Counted from the stretch's first letter, positions 16,314 to 25,913 are shown. The stretch: DNA of 36,605 bases from Ruminococcus sp. (GCA_017516465.1 JAFXCR010000022.1:1-36605); one strand, 5' to 3'. Notes: generated by a model not told the origin, from the sequence alone. Made by a program: numbers and translations.

Positions 16314-18401
16314 TTATATATTGTAGATCATTGCGGTATATGTTGGAATTGGCCACTTATCGCATGGCATATTCATTTCAACTTCATCAGCAATGTTTCT
16401 CATAATAGTCATTTCTGCAAGAACATAATCATGGAAATACTCAGCTCTCTTTTGAATATTGCTAATCTTACAAGCTGATTCAAGCTGTGTTTCAAGTCTT
16501 TCAATCGAATCGTAGAAGCTGTCAGCAAGAATATTGAGCTTTGAAGCAATTTTTTCTTCTGAAATGCAGCTCATACCAATCTGTTTTTTCAGTGAGATCG
16601 AACTGCATACATGCTGAATATAATCAAATGTAGCTGGAAGAAGTTTCTTTCTTGCCATTTCAACCATAGTGCGTGCCTCAATATTTATTGTCTTGGAATA
16701 AGTTTCAAGAAGCACTTCCGTTCTTGCTTTAAGCTCATTCGGTGTATAGATGTTGAATTTACGGAATATCTTTATATTTTTCTCGTCTGTATAGTGAGGG
16801 AGACAGTCAACAGTAGATGTATAATTTGGAAGGCCTCGGCGTTCAGCTTCTTTTACCCATTCTGGAGAATATCCATCGCCGTTAAAGATTATACGTCTGT
16901 GTTTTTTAAGTACTTTTTTAAGAAGATTTTTGACTTCCGACTCAAAGTTATCACTGCCCATAAATGGTTCAAGAGCGTCTGCAAACCAGCTTAATTCCTC
17001 GGCCACGATTGTATTAAGGAGTGCATTGGGGCAGGCGATATTATCAGATGAACCAACCATACGGAATTCAAAACGATTTCCTGTAAATGCAAAAGGAGAG
17101 GTTCTGTTTCTGTCAGTTGAATCCTTAGGGAAGGAAGGCAGTGCATTTACACCGATTTCAAATGTACTTGTCTGTGTCTTGTATACTCCGTCTTCTTCGA
17201 TAGCCTGTAATACAGCATCGAGTTCTTCACCAAGAAACATTGAAACTATTGCAGGAGGTGCTTCATCTGCACCAAGACGATGATCATTTCCGGCAGATGC
17301 GGCAGAAATTCTCATAAGATCAGCATATTCATCAACACCCTTGATAAGAGCACAGAGAATTGTTAGGAACTGAAGATTCTCCATAGGTGTATCGCCGGGA
17401 TCAAGAAGATTCTGTCCGTCATCAGAAGACATAGACCAGTTGTTATGCTTACCTGAACCATTCACGCCCTCAAACGGCTTTTCATGAAGGAGGCATACAA
17501 GATTATGCCTCAGAGCAACCTTTTTCATAACCTCCATTGTAAGTTCATTCTGATCAGTTCCAAGATTTGATGTTGTGAATATCGGTGCCATTTCATGCTG
17601 TGCAGGAGCTACTTCATTGTGCTTTGTTTTTGAGTATATACCAAGCTTCCATAATTCCATATCAAGATCAGCCATATATGCCGCAACTCTCGGTTTGAGA
17701 TTTGCGAAATATTGGTCGTCAAGCTCCTGTCCTTTAGGAGGATTTGCACCAAAGAGAGTTCTGTCTGTAAGGATAAGATCCTCACGCTGATCGTACATAT
17801 TTTTATCAATAAGGAAATATTCCTGTTCAGCACCAACAGTGGATGTTACTCTTGTAACCCTGTCATTACCGAATATTTTCATGAATCGTACGGCTGATCT
17901 GCTGAGTGCGTCCATAGAACGCAGAAGGGGAGTTTTTTTATCAAGAATTTCTCCGGTATATGAAACAAAAACGGTAGGAATATAAAGGCTGCCTTCTTTT
18001 ACGAAGCAGTATGATGTAGGATCCCAAGCTGTATATCCTCTTGCGGTGCTTGTTTGTCTGAGTCCGCCAGAAGGAAACGAGGAAGCGTCAGGTTCACCTT
18101 TGACAAGCTCTTTTCCAGAAAACTCCATAATTGCGTTACCATACGGAGTTGTATTGATAAACGAATCATGCTTTTCGGCAGTAGATCCCGTCAGCGGCTG
18201 GAACCAGTGAGTATAATGTGTTGCCCCTTTTTCGATAGCCCAGTCTTTAATGGTATTTGCAACGATATCAGCGGTAGTCATATCCAGAGTGATACCGTTA
18301 TTTATGGTTTTTAAAAGAGCTTTATAAATATTTTTAGGAAGTCTTGTTTTCATAACCTCGTCATTAAAAACATTTTCCGCAAAAATTTCGGGTATATTCA
18401 T
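16314..18401 (-). CDS. glnN: Glutamine synthetase type III
   Basis: 695 residues, the length of GSIII enzymes and far longer than GSI. Diagnostic stretches include [21 protein letters not shown] near residue 61, [13 protein letters not shown] near 195 (catalytic-ligand Glu residues), [31 protein letters not shown] and [16 protein letters not shown]. It assimilates ammonium into glutamine with ATP. The ATG at 18401 follows AGGAGGAATTTAT. Single-gene unit with its own promoter and terminator. The inverted repeat beside the -35 is a plausible nitrogen-control site. Confidence 0.96.
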   Translation of the reverse strand: MNIPEIFAENVFNDEVMKTRLPKNIYKALLKTINNGITLDMTTADIVANTIKDWAIEKGATHYTHWFQPLTGSTAEKHDSFINTTPYGNAIMEFSGKELVKGEPDASSFPSGGLRQTSTARGYTAWDPTSYCFVKEGSLYIPTVFVSYTGEILDKKTPLLRSMDALSRSAVRFMKIFGNDRVTRVTSTVGAEQEYFLIDKNMYDQREDLILTDRTLFGANPPKGQELDDQYFANLKPRVAAYMADLDMELWKLGIYSKTKHNEVAPAQHEMAPIFTTSNLGTDQNELTMEVMKKVALRHNLVCLLHEKPFEGVNGSGKHNNWSMSSDDGQNLLDPGDTPMENLQFLTILCALIKGVDEYADLMRISAASAGNDHRLGADEAPPAIVSMFLGEELDAVLQAIEEDGVYKTQTSTFEIGVNALPSFPKDSTDRNRTSPFAFTGNRFEFRMVGSSDNIACPNALLNTIVAEELSWFADALEPFMGSDNFESEVKNLLKKVLKKHRRIIFNGDGYSPEWVKEAERRGLPNYTSTVDCLPHYTDEKNIKIFRKFNIYTPNELKARTEVLLETYSKTINIEARTMVEMARKKLLPATFDYIQHVCSSISLKKQIGMSCISEEKIASKLNILADSFYDSIERLETQLESACKISNIQKRAEYFHDYVLAEMTIMRNIADEVEMNMPCDKWPIPTYTAMIYNI

Positions 18402-18438
18402 ATAAATTCCTCCTGCAAGCAGATTGCTGTATTTTTAT

Positions 18439-18467
18439 ATTTTACCACATCCCGACAGATATGTCAA
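18439..18467 (-). promoter_or_regulatory. glnN promoter
   Basis: On the minus strand TTGACA (18467-18462), 17 bp, TAAAAT (18444-18439). Confidence 0.8.
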
Positions 18468-18468
18468 T

Positions 18469-18492
18469 TGTGAAAACGTTAAACTTTTCACA
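18469..18492. promoter_or_regulatory. Inverted repeat immediately upstream of the glnN -35
   Basis: TGTGAAAA (18469-18476), 8 bp, TTTTCACA (18485-18492). The arms are perfect and the repeat sits one base from the -35 hexamer, where an activator or repressor would bind. The regulator is unknown. The rest of 18493-18610 is A/T-rich with nothing recognised. Confidence 0.5.
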
Positions 18493-18611
18493 CAACCGCA
18501 GAGATTATTGTATCTATATACTATAATATGAAAAATATATTATCCTGACAATATTGTTCCCCAAACTAAACCTTGCCATCAAATACTCGGCATGATTGGT
18601 AAAGCAATAAA

Positions 18612-18640
18612 AAAGTGAACCCTGAAACGGATTCACCTTA
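18612..18640 (-). terminator. Terminator after the oxidoreductase gene
   Basis: On the minus strand GGTGAATCC ... GGTTCAC followed by TTTTTTATT; the stem has one bulged base. Confidence 0.65.
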
Positions 18641-18649
18641 ATCATCAAT

Positions 18650-19615
18650 TCATTCAAAGGGATAAATGATACCCCATTTTTTTCGGAGACTATCCATCAG
18701 CTCAAGGATAAAAAGCGTCTCACTATGAGTCATTTCCGGACATTCTGTTTTTCCTTCAGCAACAGCACGGCAGGCAGCAGTTACTTCATATTCATATCCA
18801 GATATCTGCTGCGGAGTAATATATTCTTTCCTCTTTCCGTTATTATGTATAACTGTTATGCCTTCACAATTATTGATATTCCTGAATTCGATGCGACCTT
18901 TATCGCCATATATAATTCCCATAAGATCGGTATCTGCACATACTGTGCTATGAAGCAGAGCTGTTCTTGATTTATCAAATGTAAGAATTATACTGTTCTG
19001 TATATCCACACCGAATTCATTCTTTATACATGAAGACTGAATATCCGTTATATTATGTCCGAAAACCATAACTGCAAAATTAATAGGATAAATACCAATA
19101 TCAAGGAGTGCTCCGCCGGCAAGTTCAGGATTTTTTATGCGTTCTATTCCGGAGATTGAATATCCTGTATTCGCAGTAACAGAGATAATTTCGCCAATCG
19201 TTTTTTCAGACAGTATTTTATCAAGTATAAATTGCATAGGCATAAAACGTGTCCACATAGCTTCACCGGCGAAAAGACCTTTTTCTTCTGCAAGTAAGAA
19301 TACTTTTTCCGCCTGAGCTTTATTTATGGTGAAAGGCTTCTCGCAGAGTATGTTGCGTCCTTTTTCAAGGCACATAACTGCATCCTCATAGTGTCGTGAA
19401 TGCGGTGTTGCAATATACACAAGATCAACATTCTCATCTTCAGCAAGGGATTCATAGCTGCCATAATACATTGGAATACAATATTTATCTGCGAATTCAC
19501 CTGCTTTATTTACATTTCTTGAAGCAACCGCATAGAGCTGTACACCTTTCATCTGATTGATAGTTTCAGCCATTTTTCCAGCAATTATTCCGGTTCCTAA
19601 AATTCCAATTTTCAA
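18650..19615 (-). CDS. Gfo/Idh/MocA-family NAD(P)-dependent oxidoreductase
   Basis: 321 residues. The Rossmann motif GILGTGIIAGKMAE is at the N-terminus, followed by YIATPHSRHYEDA and the family signature LCEKPFTINKAQA (about residues 91-103, with the conserved EKP lysine). The C-terminal half has GGALLDIGIYPINFA, carrying the Asp typical of the catalytic region. It probably oxidises or reduces a sugar, inositol or dihydrodiol. The start is TTG at 19615, with GAGGGTGG 4 bp upstream. It begins 11 bp after the PBP/AraC regulator gene, so it is in that operon; its substrate may be related to what the regulator senses. Confidence 0.85.
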   Translation of the reverse strand: MKIGILGTGIIAGKMAETINQMKGVQLYAVASRNVNKAGEFADKYCIPMYYGSYESLAEDENVDLVYIATPHSRHYEDAVMCLEKGRNILCEKPFTINKAQAEKVFLLAEEKGLFAGEAMWTRFMPMQFILDKILSEKTIGEIISVTANTGYSISGIERIKNPELAGGALLDIGIYPINFAVMVFGHNITDIQSSCIKNEFGVDIQNSIILTFDKSRTALLHSTVCADTDLMGIIYGDKGRIEFRNINNCEGITVIHNNGKRKEYITPQQISGYEYEVTAACRAVAEGKTECPEMTHSETLFILELMDSLRKKWGIIYPFE

Positions 19616-19626
19616 TAAACCACCCT

Positions 19627-21849
19627 CTATGTGTAATTTTTTGCATCTCTGTAATTATTCGGAGTAAATCCGGTAATCTGGCGGAATTGTCTCATAAAGT
19701 ATTTTTCATCGTCATAACCACACTTATAGGCAATAGTTGAAAGGCTGACTGATGTTGTAATAAGAAGGTATTTAGCGTATGTGATTCTGCTTGCTATAAG
19801 ATCCTTGTGGAAGCTTGTTCCGAAAAAATCTTTATATGTGGCACGGAAATGCCCATAGCTGAGATGATAATCACGGCATAGTTTCTGAGCGTCCCAATCC
19901 TCATTTGGGTTAAGATACATCATACTTCGTGTGTTCAGGAAAGCACAGTACTGAGAGTTTTCACGCTTCACAGACAAGATTCTTATTTTTTCTGTAAGAT
20001 CATCACTGAGTTTCTTGATAAGCCTATCCACATCAACACCAACATATGGAACAACTGATGCAGCACATACATAAGAATCTATTCCGCATTTCTGGATATA
20101 TAAAGGGGAATGACAAATTACAGCATTAATTTTATCAATTATTAGTTCTGAAATATCGTCATTATAATTACCGATAGCAGCAAAAGCATAAAGCTTATCG
20201 GAAATTTTGGCAAGAAACTCTTTTGAATTATATGTAAGTCGCCTGAAATTATCCGAAAGTTCGGTATCAATTCTTACGGCAGAATGTTGTTCGTCTATTC
20301 TGATATCATTATTGAAAAGACTGGTACGGATAAGAATAATCAGCAGATTATCATTCTCAGAAGAATGTTTTGATACCATATCAAGCTCATGGATAAGACC
20401 AGCTTTATTGTACAGACCAGTTGCTGAATCATGAAATTCAGAAAGATTGCGGCATTCCAGAAGAAGATTGATATCATTTCTCATCTGTAAGCTACATAGA
20501 GCGTTTATAGCCGCCTGATGCCAGTCAATAAAAATAGGATCAAAAACGTCAGGATGGGTATACTGAAGAATAATATGACCAAGATCTGTTCCTGCTGAAA
20601 AAATAGAAACAAAATAATAAAACCCTTTTCCGCCGCTTCCGGGTAGCTCTGATGGACACAGTGAACCTCTTGTGAAAAATAAAGGCTTATCGTCGACTTT
20701 CTCCGGACTAATGATTCTGTAACACACCATTGTTTCAGAATTTGAGTTTTCCTCCAGCGAAGTAGTTCTTCCCTGTGAACACCAGTTTTCGTAGAGACAG
20801 AGGTATATTCCATCAACATCTCTTATAAGGAAAGAAAACTCTCTGAGGACATTTATATATTCATCAAGTGAACGGCATGATGAAGATCTCTGTTCAAAAT
20901 TTCCGCTGAAATTCATATTATAATAAAACTGTGTACGTCTTATTATATTAAGTTCATTTCCGAGGAAATTACGATTTACTCCGCAGGTGCAAGTATCACC
21001 ACATATCATACATCCGTTTACTGGAATATCTTCCATTGGTGTACCAGTTATTTCGCTGAAAACCATGTTGACTGCCTTTTGACCAAGTGCATATCGATTA
21101 CGACGGTAAGTAGTCAGAATAGGGGAGTGATATATTCTGTCACCGATATGCTCGTATCCGATAACAGCAATATCTTTCGGAGGATATATATTATGCTCAA
21201 AGAATGTGTCTATTATTCCGAAAGCCATATAATCATTTGCACATACAACAGCTTCCGGAATCGGACGGGTGCCATTAATATATTCCATAGCAAGCTTTTC
21301 TCCGGAATCCGTCCAGTAATTACCATATATTACGTTATTTTCATCGAATAAAACACCGTTTTCATTAAGAACACTGCACATTCCTTCTATTCTCAGCTTA
21401 TTTGAATCATGCCACTCGTAGCCGGCAAGCATATCAATTTTAGTAAAGCCATGAACATCGGTAAGATGATGAGCGATATCAATGAAATCTGATTTCACAT
21501 CGTTATCAATGCAGGTAAATCCCTCAATCTCAGCACCAGTTACAACAACAGGGATTTTTGTACGATTTTTTATATGTTTGAGTATTGTCTGTGTAAGAGC
21601 TTCATTGTTAATAGATTCAGCCGTAAAGATAAGACCGTCAAGTTTTTCAGAGGAGATAAGCTCATATATCTTGTTTTCAATCTCAATTTCAGTATAATAC
21701 TGATAATAATCATAAATATTAGTCAGAATAACAACATCAGCACCAATTTTTTCAGCCTGTGTCAGAATTCCGCTGAGTATTTGCTTTTGTTCTGAGTCTG
21801 TTGCTTTTGCAGTAATAACTCCAATAGTCGGTCTTTTTCCGTGTAACAA
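19627..21849 (-). CDS. Hybrid transcription regulator: LacI-type ligand-binding domain, degenerate GGDEF, AraC HTH
   Basis: 740 residues, start TTG at 21849 (GGGAGG 8 bp upstream). Residues about 8-280 are a periplasmic-binding-protein-like domain as in LacI/GalR regulators (RPTIGVITAK, EAVVCANDYMAFGI, DIAVIGYEHIGD), but no LacI DNA-binding headpiece precedes it. Residues about 285-465 are unassigned. Around residue 473, HDSATGLYNKAGLIHELD resembles the start of a GGDEF domain (D.LTGLYNR), but no GGDEF loop follows, so cyclase activity is unlikely. Residues about 650-737 are an AraC-type double helix-turn-helix ending in GYDDEKYFMRQFRQITGFTP. It presumably senses a sugar in the cytoplasm and controls its own operon with the downstream oxidoreductase. 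Confidence 0.85.
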   Translation of the reverse strand: MLHGKRPTIGVITAKATDSEQKQILSGILTQAEKIGADVVILTNIYDYYQYYTEIEIENKIYELISSEKLDGLIFTAESINNEALTQTILKHIKNRTKIPVVVTGAEIEGFTCIDNDVKSDFIDIAHHLTDVHGFTKIDMLAGYEWHDSNKLRIEGMCSVLNENGVLFDENNVIYGNYWTDSGEKLAMEYINGTRPIPEAVVCANDYMAFGIIDTFFEHNIYPPKDIAVIGYEHIGDRIYHSPILTTYRRNRYALGQKAVNMVFSEITGTPMEDIPVNGCMICGDTCTCGVNRNFLGNELNIIRRTQFYYNMNFSGNFEQRSSSCRSLDEYINVLREFSFLIRDVDGIYLCLYENWCSQGRTTSLEENSNSETMVCYRIISPEKVDDKPLFFTRGSLCPSELPGSGGKGFYYFVSIFSAGTDLGHIILQYTHPDVFDPIFIDWHQAAINALCSLQMRNDINLLLECRNLSEFHDSATGLYNKAGLIHELDMVSKHSSENDNLLIILIRTSLFNNDIRIDEQHSAVRIDTELSDNFRRLTYNSKEFLAKISDKLYAFAAIGNYNDDISELIIDKINAVICHSPLYIQKCGIDSYVCAASVVPYVGVDVDRLIKKLSDDLTEKIRILSVKRENSQYCAFLNTRSMMYLNPNEDWDAQKLCRDYHLSYGHFRATYKDFFGTSFHKDLIASRITYAKYLLITTSVSLSTIAYKCGYDDEKYFMRQFRQITGFTPNNYRDAKNYT

Positions 21850-21879
21850 ATCGCTTCCCTCCCAAACTTATTTTATAAT

Positions 21880-21908
21880 ATTATATCATAGTTAACAGAA
21901 ATTTTCAA
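21880..21908 (-). promoter_or_regulatory. Promoter of the regulator-oxidoreductase operon
   Basis: Minus strand: TTGAAA (21908-21903), 17 bp, TATAAT (21885-21880), about 30 bp before the TTG start. Confidence 0.75.
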
Positions 21909-21964
21909 TAGTTTCATATAATTTGTTATCAGACAGGCATTTTTTGTGATTTTTTGGATATCTG

Positions 21965-21993
21965 TTGCATTAATATTTTTGATATGTTATAAT
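21965..21993 (+). promoter_or_regulatory. comF promoter
   Basis: TTGCAT (21965-21970), 17 bp, TATAAT (21988-21993), about 34 bp before the ATG at 22028. Confidence 0.75.
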
Positions 21994-22027
21994 ATATACA
22001 TTCCCTAAATAAAAAGGAGAAAAAGCA

Positions 22028-22693
22028 ATGTCTGAAAGACTTAAAAGGAAGATACTTCATATTTTCTTCCCTGCAAGATGTCCTGTATGTGGTGAGGTTA
22101 TCGGATATATGGACAGATTCTGCAGCGAGTGTAGTGATAAGTTGGAAAATATTGTTGATTCCGAAGAAATCAAAGGTGCCAAAAGCTTTACAACGGCTTT
22201 TGCTTATGATGAGAACACCAGACCTGCCATAATGCTTCTTAAAGACGGTATATGCGGAAATGCGGATTATGCGATGGGAAACGAGCTTGCAGACTGTCTT
22301 GCTGATCGGGGAGTTCTGGAAAGAATTGATATGATAATTCCTGTGCCGATGTATAAAAGTGATCAATCATTAAGGGGATTCAATCAGGCAGAGCTGATTG
22401 CAAAAGTCATAGGCAGAAGGTTTCATATTCCCGTTTCTGTGGGAACTGTAATTAAAAATCGTAAAACAAAACAACAGAAATCTCTTGACCGTGAAATGCG
22501 TAAAAAGAATCTTGCCGGAGCGTACAGTATCCGTAAACCGCAAAATATTGCAGGAAAACGTGTTCTGCTTGTTGACGATGTATCAACTACCGGAAGTACG
22601 CTTACGGAACTGACATCGCTTCTTCTTTTAGCTGGAGCCTCTGAGGTAAGCTGTGCAGCCTGCTGTAAGACAGTGATGAATAATAATTTCTGA
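22028..22693 (+). CDS. ComF-family phosphoribosyltransferase-like protein
   Basis: 221 residues. The N-terminal zinc ribbon is CPVCGEVIGYMDRFCSECSD (four cysteines, about residues 19-37) and the C-terminal PRTase fold carries VLLVDDVSTTGSTL at about residues 179-192. The GFNQAELIAKVIG segment is typical of ComFC. The family acts in DNA uptake during competence in some bacteria; other competence genes are not in this window. AAAGGAG precedes the ATG. Single gene before the riboswitch unit. Confidence 0.9.
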   Translation: MSERLKRKILHIFFPARCPVCGEVIGYMDRFCSECSDKLENIVDSEEIKGAKSFTTAFAYDENTRPAIMLLKDGICGNADYAMGNELADCLADRGVLERIDMIIPVPMYKSDQSLRGFNQAELIAKVIGRRFHIPVSVGTVIKNRKTKQQKSLDREMRKKNLAGAYSIRKPQNIAGKRVLLVDDVSTTGSTLTELTSLLLLAGASEVSCAACCKTVMNNNF

Positions 22694-22701
22694 TATAGCT
22701 A

Positions 22702-22730
22702 TTGACAAATCGGGAAAAATATGTTAATAT
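22702..22730 (+). promoter_or_regulatory. Promoter of the riboswitch-ABC transporter unit
   Basis: TTGACA (22702-22707), 17 bp, TAATAT (22725-22730); the -35 is perfect. Transcription would begin about 22737, just before the aptamer. Confidence 0.8.
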
Positions 22731-22751
22731 GTATTCACCAACTTAATCACC

Positions 22752-22839
22752 TGTGAGGGAGTAGTGGCGCGTAAGCGTGACAAATCAACATACTGACAAG
22801 ATTTAATTGTCTGGTTTGTCTTAAATAACGAGACTCATG
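22752..22839 (+). ncRNA. yybP-ykoY-type manganese riboswitch aptamer
   Basis: P1 is TGTGAG (22752-22757) pairing with CTCATG (22834-22839). Directly inside it are GGAGTAG (22758-22764) and, on the other side, CGAGA (22829-22833), the two conserved strands of yybP-ykoY aptamers. A short hairpin follows (GGCGCGTAAGCGTG region), then a second arm closed by GACAAA / TTTGTC (22779-22784 / 22815-22820) with TCAACATAC in its internal loop and a TGACAA/TTGTC upper stem. This is the same order as in the structurally known L. lactis aptamer. The family binds Mn2+ and usually switches on Mn exporters. The call was made by hand folding. Confidence 0.8.
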
Positions 22840-22905
22840 TACTGCTTTTAGCTGTGCCTGCGTCTTTTTTATACCGTGTACAGCAAAGGCTGTATGCGGT
22901 TTTTT
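22839..22905 (+). terminator. Riboswitch expression platform: terminator with candidate antiterminator
   Basis: Terminator stem ACCGTGTACAGC (22873-22884) / GCTGTATGCGGT (22889-22900), loop AAAG, then a T run to 22905. GCTGTGC (22851-22857) can instead pair with GTACAGC (22878-22884) and break it (antiterminator), or with GTACTGC (22839-22845) and be withheld. This fits transcriptional control of the ABC genes; the direction of switching is inferred from other Mn riboswitches. Confidence 0.7.
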
Positions 22906-22950
22906 CGTTGATAGTACTCGTGGACTTCATTGTCCGGAAAGGTTGTTATT

Positions 22951-23664
22951 ATGTTTCTTGAAATCAACGGTATCAGAAAAAGCTTTGGCGAAGGAGAAAG
23001 CAGAACAGAAGTGCTGAAAGGTATTGATGTCACTATTGAAAAAGGGGAGATATGTGTTCTTCTGGGACCGTCAGGCTCTGGTAAATCGACACTTCTGAAT
23101 ATTATTGGTGGAATTGACAATGCCGATAGCGGATACATCTCAATAAATGGAGAAAAAACTGCTGATATGAATGAAAAGTCATTATCCATCTACCGCAGAA
23201 AGCACCTTGGATATATCTTCCAAATGTATAATCTTATTCCAAATCTTAATATTAAGGAGAACATTGAGGTTGGTGCATATCTGAGTGATAATCCACTTGA
23301 TGTTGACGATATTCTTCGTACACTCGGACTTTACGAACATCGTCACAAGCTTCCAAATCAGCTTTCAGGCGGTCAGCAGCAGCGTACCGCAATCGGACGA
23401 GCAATAGTGAAAAATCCGGATATTCTCCTTTGTGACGAGCCGACAGGAGCACTTGATTATAAGACCTCCAAAGAAATACTGAAGCTTATTGAGGATGTAA
23501 ACAAAAAATATGGCAATACAGTTGTTATGGTTACACATAACGATGCTATCAAAAATATGGCTGACAGAGTCATAACGCTCCATGACGGCATGATAAGGAA
23601 AAACTATGTAAATAAAGAAAAAATATCCGCACAGAGCTTGACTGGTAAGGGGGGAGAAATATGA
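22951..23664 (+). CDS. ABC transporter ATP-binding protein (MacB/LolD type)
   Basis: 237 residues from the ATG at 22951 (MFLEINGIRKSF; GGAAAGG upstream). Walker A is GPSGSGKST, the signature LSGGQQQRTAIGRA and Walker B ILLCDEPTGALD, with the H-loop in VMVTHND. The sequence IFQMYNLIPNLNIKENIEVG is characteristic of the MacB/LolD/FtsE-like subfamily that pairs with FtsX-type permeases. It overlaps the permease start by 4 bp. Its position behind a Mn-type riboswitch and terminator means expression probably responds to manganese. Confidence 0.92.
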   Translation: MFLEINGIRKSFGEGESRTEVLKGIDVTIEKGEICVLLGPSGSGKSTLLNIIGGIDNADSGYISINGEKTADMNEKSLSIYRRKHLGYIFQMYNLIPNLNIKENIEVGAYLSDNPLDVDDILRTLGLYEHRHKLPNQLSGGQQQRTAIGRAIVKNPDILLCDEPTGALDYKTSKEILKLIEDVNKKYGNTVVMVTHNDAIKNMADRVITLHDGMIRKNYVNKEKISAQSLTGKGGEI

Positions 23665-25913
23665 AGAATCCGCTTATCAGAAGGCTTCCCCGTGAGCTTA
23701 AAAGTGACGCAGGAAAATACCTGATAATTTTTACTTTTATGATTATTCTGATAGGATTTGTTTCTGGATTTCTTGTAGCTTCAGGAAGCCTTATGAAAAT
23801 TTATAATGAAAGCTTCGAAAAGTACAATATTGAGGACGGAAACTTTGAATTCTATTTTGAAGCTGATGAAACTACTCTTGAAAAAATTGAAACAGACGGT
23901 GATATCAGGATTTACGAGAATTTTTATATAGAGTGCGAAACCGGAGAGGTTGACAGCACGCTCCGTATATATAAAAAACGTGAGGAAATCAACAAAATCT
24001 GTATTCATGAAGGAAAGCTTCCTGCAAACATAAATGAAATTGCAATTGACAGAATGTATGCAGATAATAATTCTCTTGAAGTAGGGGATAGTTTAACCGT
24101 CGATGGTAAGAAACTGAAAATTACTGCACTTGTAGCACTTTCTGATTACAGTGCCCTATATGAAAATCCGTCAGACATGATGTTCGATGCAATAAAATTC
24201 GGTGTTGCCGTAATGAATGATAACGGTTTTAATGAAATGGACAAAACAGATTTCCATTATAACTATTCGTGGAAATACAATAATCCTCCTGCTGATGATG
24301 ACGAGGCAAAGAAAATGTCAGAGGAACTGCTTGAGATTATTTCTTCAAACGGAATTATAACAGAATATATTCCCATGTATATCAATCAGGCAATCCGGTT
24401 TGTGGGAGAAGATACCGGTAATGACAGAGTATCCATTACTGCATTTATGTATCTTGTAATAGCGATTCTTGCCTTTATAATGGCAATCACCACTAATAAC
24501 ACAATTGCAAAGGAATCTACTGTTATCGGAACGCTTCGTGCTTCCGGCTACACAAGAGGGGAGATTCTCCGTCATTATATTGCAATGCCGATGCTTGTTG
24601 TAATTGTATCAGCGATTATCGGAAATATTCTCGGATATACTGTTTTTGAAGATATTGCAAAAAATATTTATTATGCAAATTACAGTGTACCGGTTTATAA
24701 AACTGAGCCGAGTGCAGAAGCATTTATAAAAACAACGATTGTTCCCGCTGCAATTATGTTTGTCATCAATCTCGCGATTATTTCATACAAGCTGAGACTT
24801 TCTCCTTTGAAGTTCATCCGACGTGATCTTAAGACAAGACAGCGTAAAAAGGCATTGAAGCTTAGTTCACGAATCGGTATAATGCACCGTTTCAGAATAA
24901 GGATAATTCTCCAGAATATTCCGAATTATGTTACTATTGTTATAGGAATATTCCTTGCAAATGTGATTTTCCTCTTTGGTATGGGATTTCCGGAGTTGCT
25001 TGACACAAACAGCAGGCTTATTTCAGAGAATATCATCAGTAATTATCAGTATGTGCTTAAAGTACCGATTGAAACTGATAACACAGACGCAGAAAAATAT
25101 TGTGCCGGAACTCTGAGTACATTCGGTGGAAAGGTCAAAAGCGAAAGAGTGACTGTTTACGGTCTTATTCCGGATAGTAAATACATCGACATTGATACTG
25201 AAGAAGGCATTTATATTTCAGAGGGCTATTCACAGAAATTCAGAGTCAATAAAGGTGATAAAATTACCCTGAAGGAAGAATATGGTACAAAGAAATTCAG
25301 CTTTAAGGTTGCAGGTATTTACGATAACCCGACTACAATTGCTGTTTATATGGATAAGAGCTTCTTCAATGAAACTTTTGGCTACGAAGCGGATTATTTT
25401 AACGGCTATCTTTCCGATAAGAAGCTTGACGATATCAATAAATTATACGTTGCAACAATTGTTACAGAAGATGATATGGATAAGGTCGGACATCAGATCA
25501 ATCATTCTCTGGGTGGGATTTTTGATATGTTCTATGTATTCGGAATTGTAATGTTCATGCTGATAATTTACCTGCTTTCCAAAATTGTAATTGAAAAGAA
25601 CACACAGTCTATTTCCATGACTAAGATTTTAGGATACAGCAACAGAGAAATAGGTGGACTGTATGTTGTTTCTACAAGTATTGTTGTAATTATTTCGTTT
25701 ATTCTTACGATGCCACTTGCAAATATTATCATGAAATATATCTGCGTATTGGTTTTCTCTGAATTTTCTGGCTGGATTCCATATGAATTATCTTTCTCTG
25801 TATTTGTGAAAATCATTGTTTCCGGTATTATTGCTTATTCGGTAATTGCATTTGCACAGTTCAGACGTGTAAAGAAAATTCCAATGGATACAGCACTTAA
25901 GAATGTAGAATAA
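23661..25913 (+). CDS. FtsX/MacB-type ABC transporter permease
   Basis: 750 residues. A first transmembrane helix (about 20-43) is followed by a large extracytoplasmic domain (45-250), three helices (about 255-380, with TLRASGYTRGEILRHYIAMP, the FtsX coupling segment), another helix near 425, a second extracytoplasmic domain (455-600) and three final helices with TKILGYSNREIGGLYVVS as the second FtsX segment. Proteins of this type export lipids, peptides or antibiotics, or transmit force; they are not classical metal pumps. RBS GGGGGAG precedes the ATG; translation is coupled to the ATPase gene. Many Asp/Glu residues lie in the outer domains, but no clear metal site was seen. Confidence 0.88.
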   Translation: MKNPLIRRLPRELKSDAGKYLIIFTFMIILIGFVSGFLVASGSLMKIYNESFEKYNIEDGNFEFYFEADETTLEKIETDGDIRIYENFYIECETGEVDSTLRIYKKREEINKICIHEGKLPANINEIAIDRMYADNNSLEVGDSLTVDGKKLKITALVALSDYSALYENPSDMMFDAIKFGVAVMNDNGFNEMDKTDFHYNYSWKYNNPPADDDEAKKMSEELLEIISSNGIITEYIPMYINQAIRFVGEDTGNDRVSITAFMYLVIAILAFIMAITTNNTIAKESTVIGTLRASGYTRGEILRHYIAMPMLVVIVSAIIGNILGYTVFEDIAKNIYYANYSVPVYKTEPSAEAFIKTTIVPAAIMFVINLAIISYKLRLSPLKFIRRDLKTRQRKKALKLSSRIGIMHRFRIRIILQNIPNYVTIVIGIFLANVIFLFGMGFPELLDTNSRLISENIISNYQYVLKVPIETDNTDAEKYCAGTLSTFGGKVKSERVTVYGLIPDSKYIDIDTEEGIYISEGYSQKFRVNKGDKITLKEEYGTKKFSFKVAGIYDNPTTIAVYMDKSFFNETFGYEADYFNGYLSDKKLDDINKLYVATIVTEDDMDKVGHQINHSLGGIFDMFYVFGIVMFMLIIYLLSKIVIEKNTQSISMTKILGYSNREIGGLYVVSTSIVVIISFILTMPLANIIMKYICVLVFSEFSGWIPYELSFSVFVKIIVSGIIAYSVIAFAQFRRVKKIPMDTALKNVE

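Noticed and set aside
22863-22870. T run taken as a first terminator of the riboswitch
   Set aside because: The preceding sequence makes only a weak mismatched stem; the strong 12-bp stem lies further downstream.
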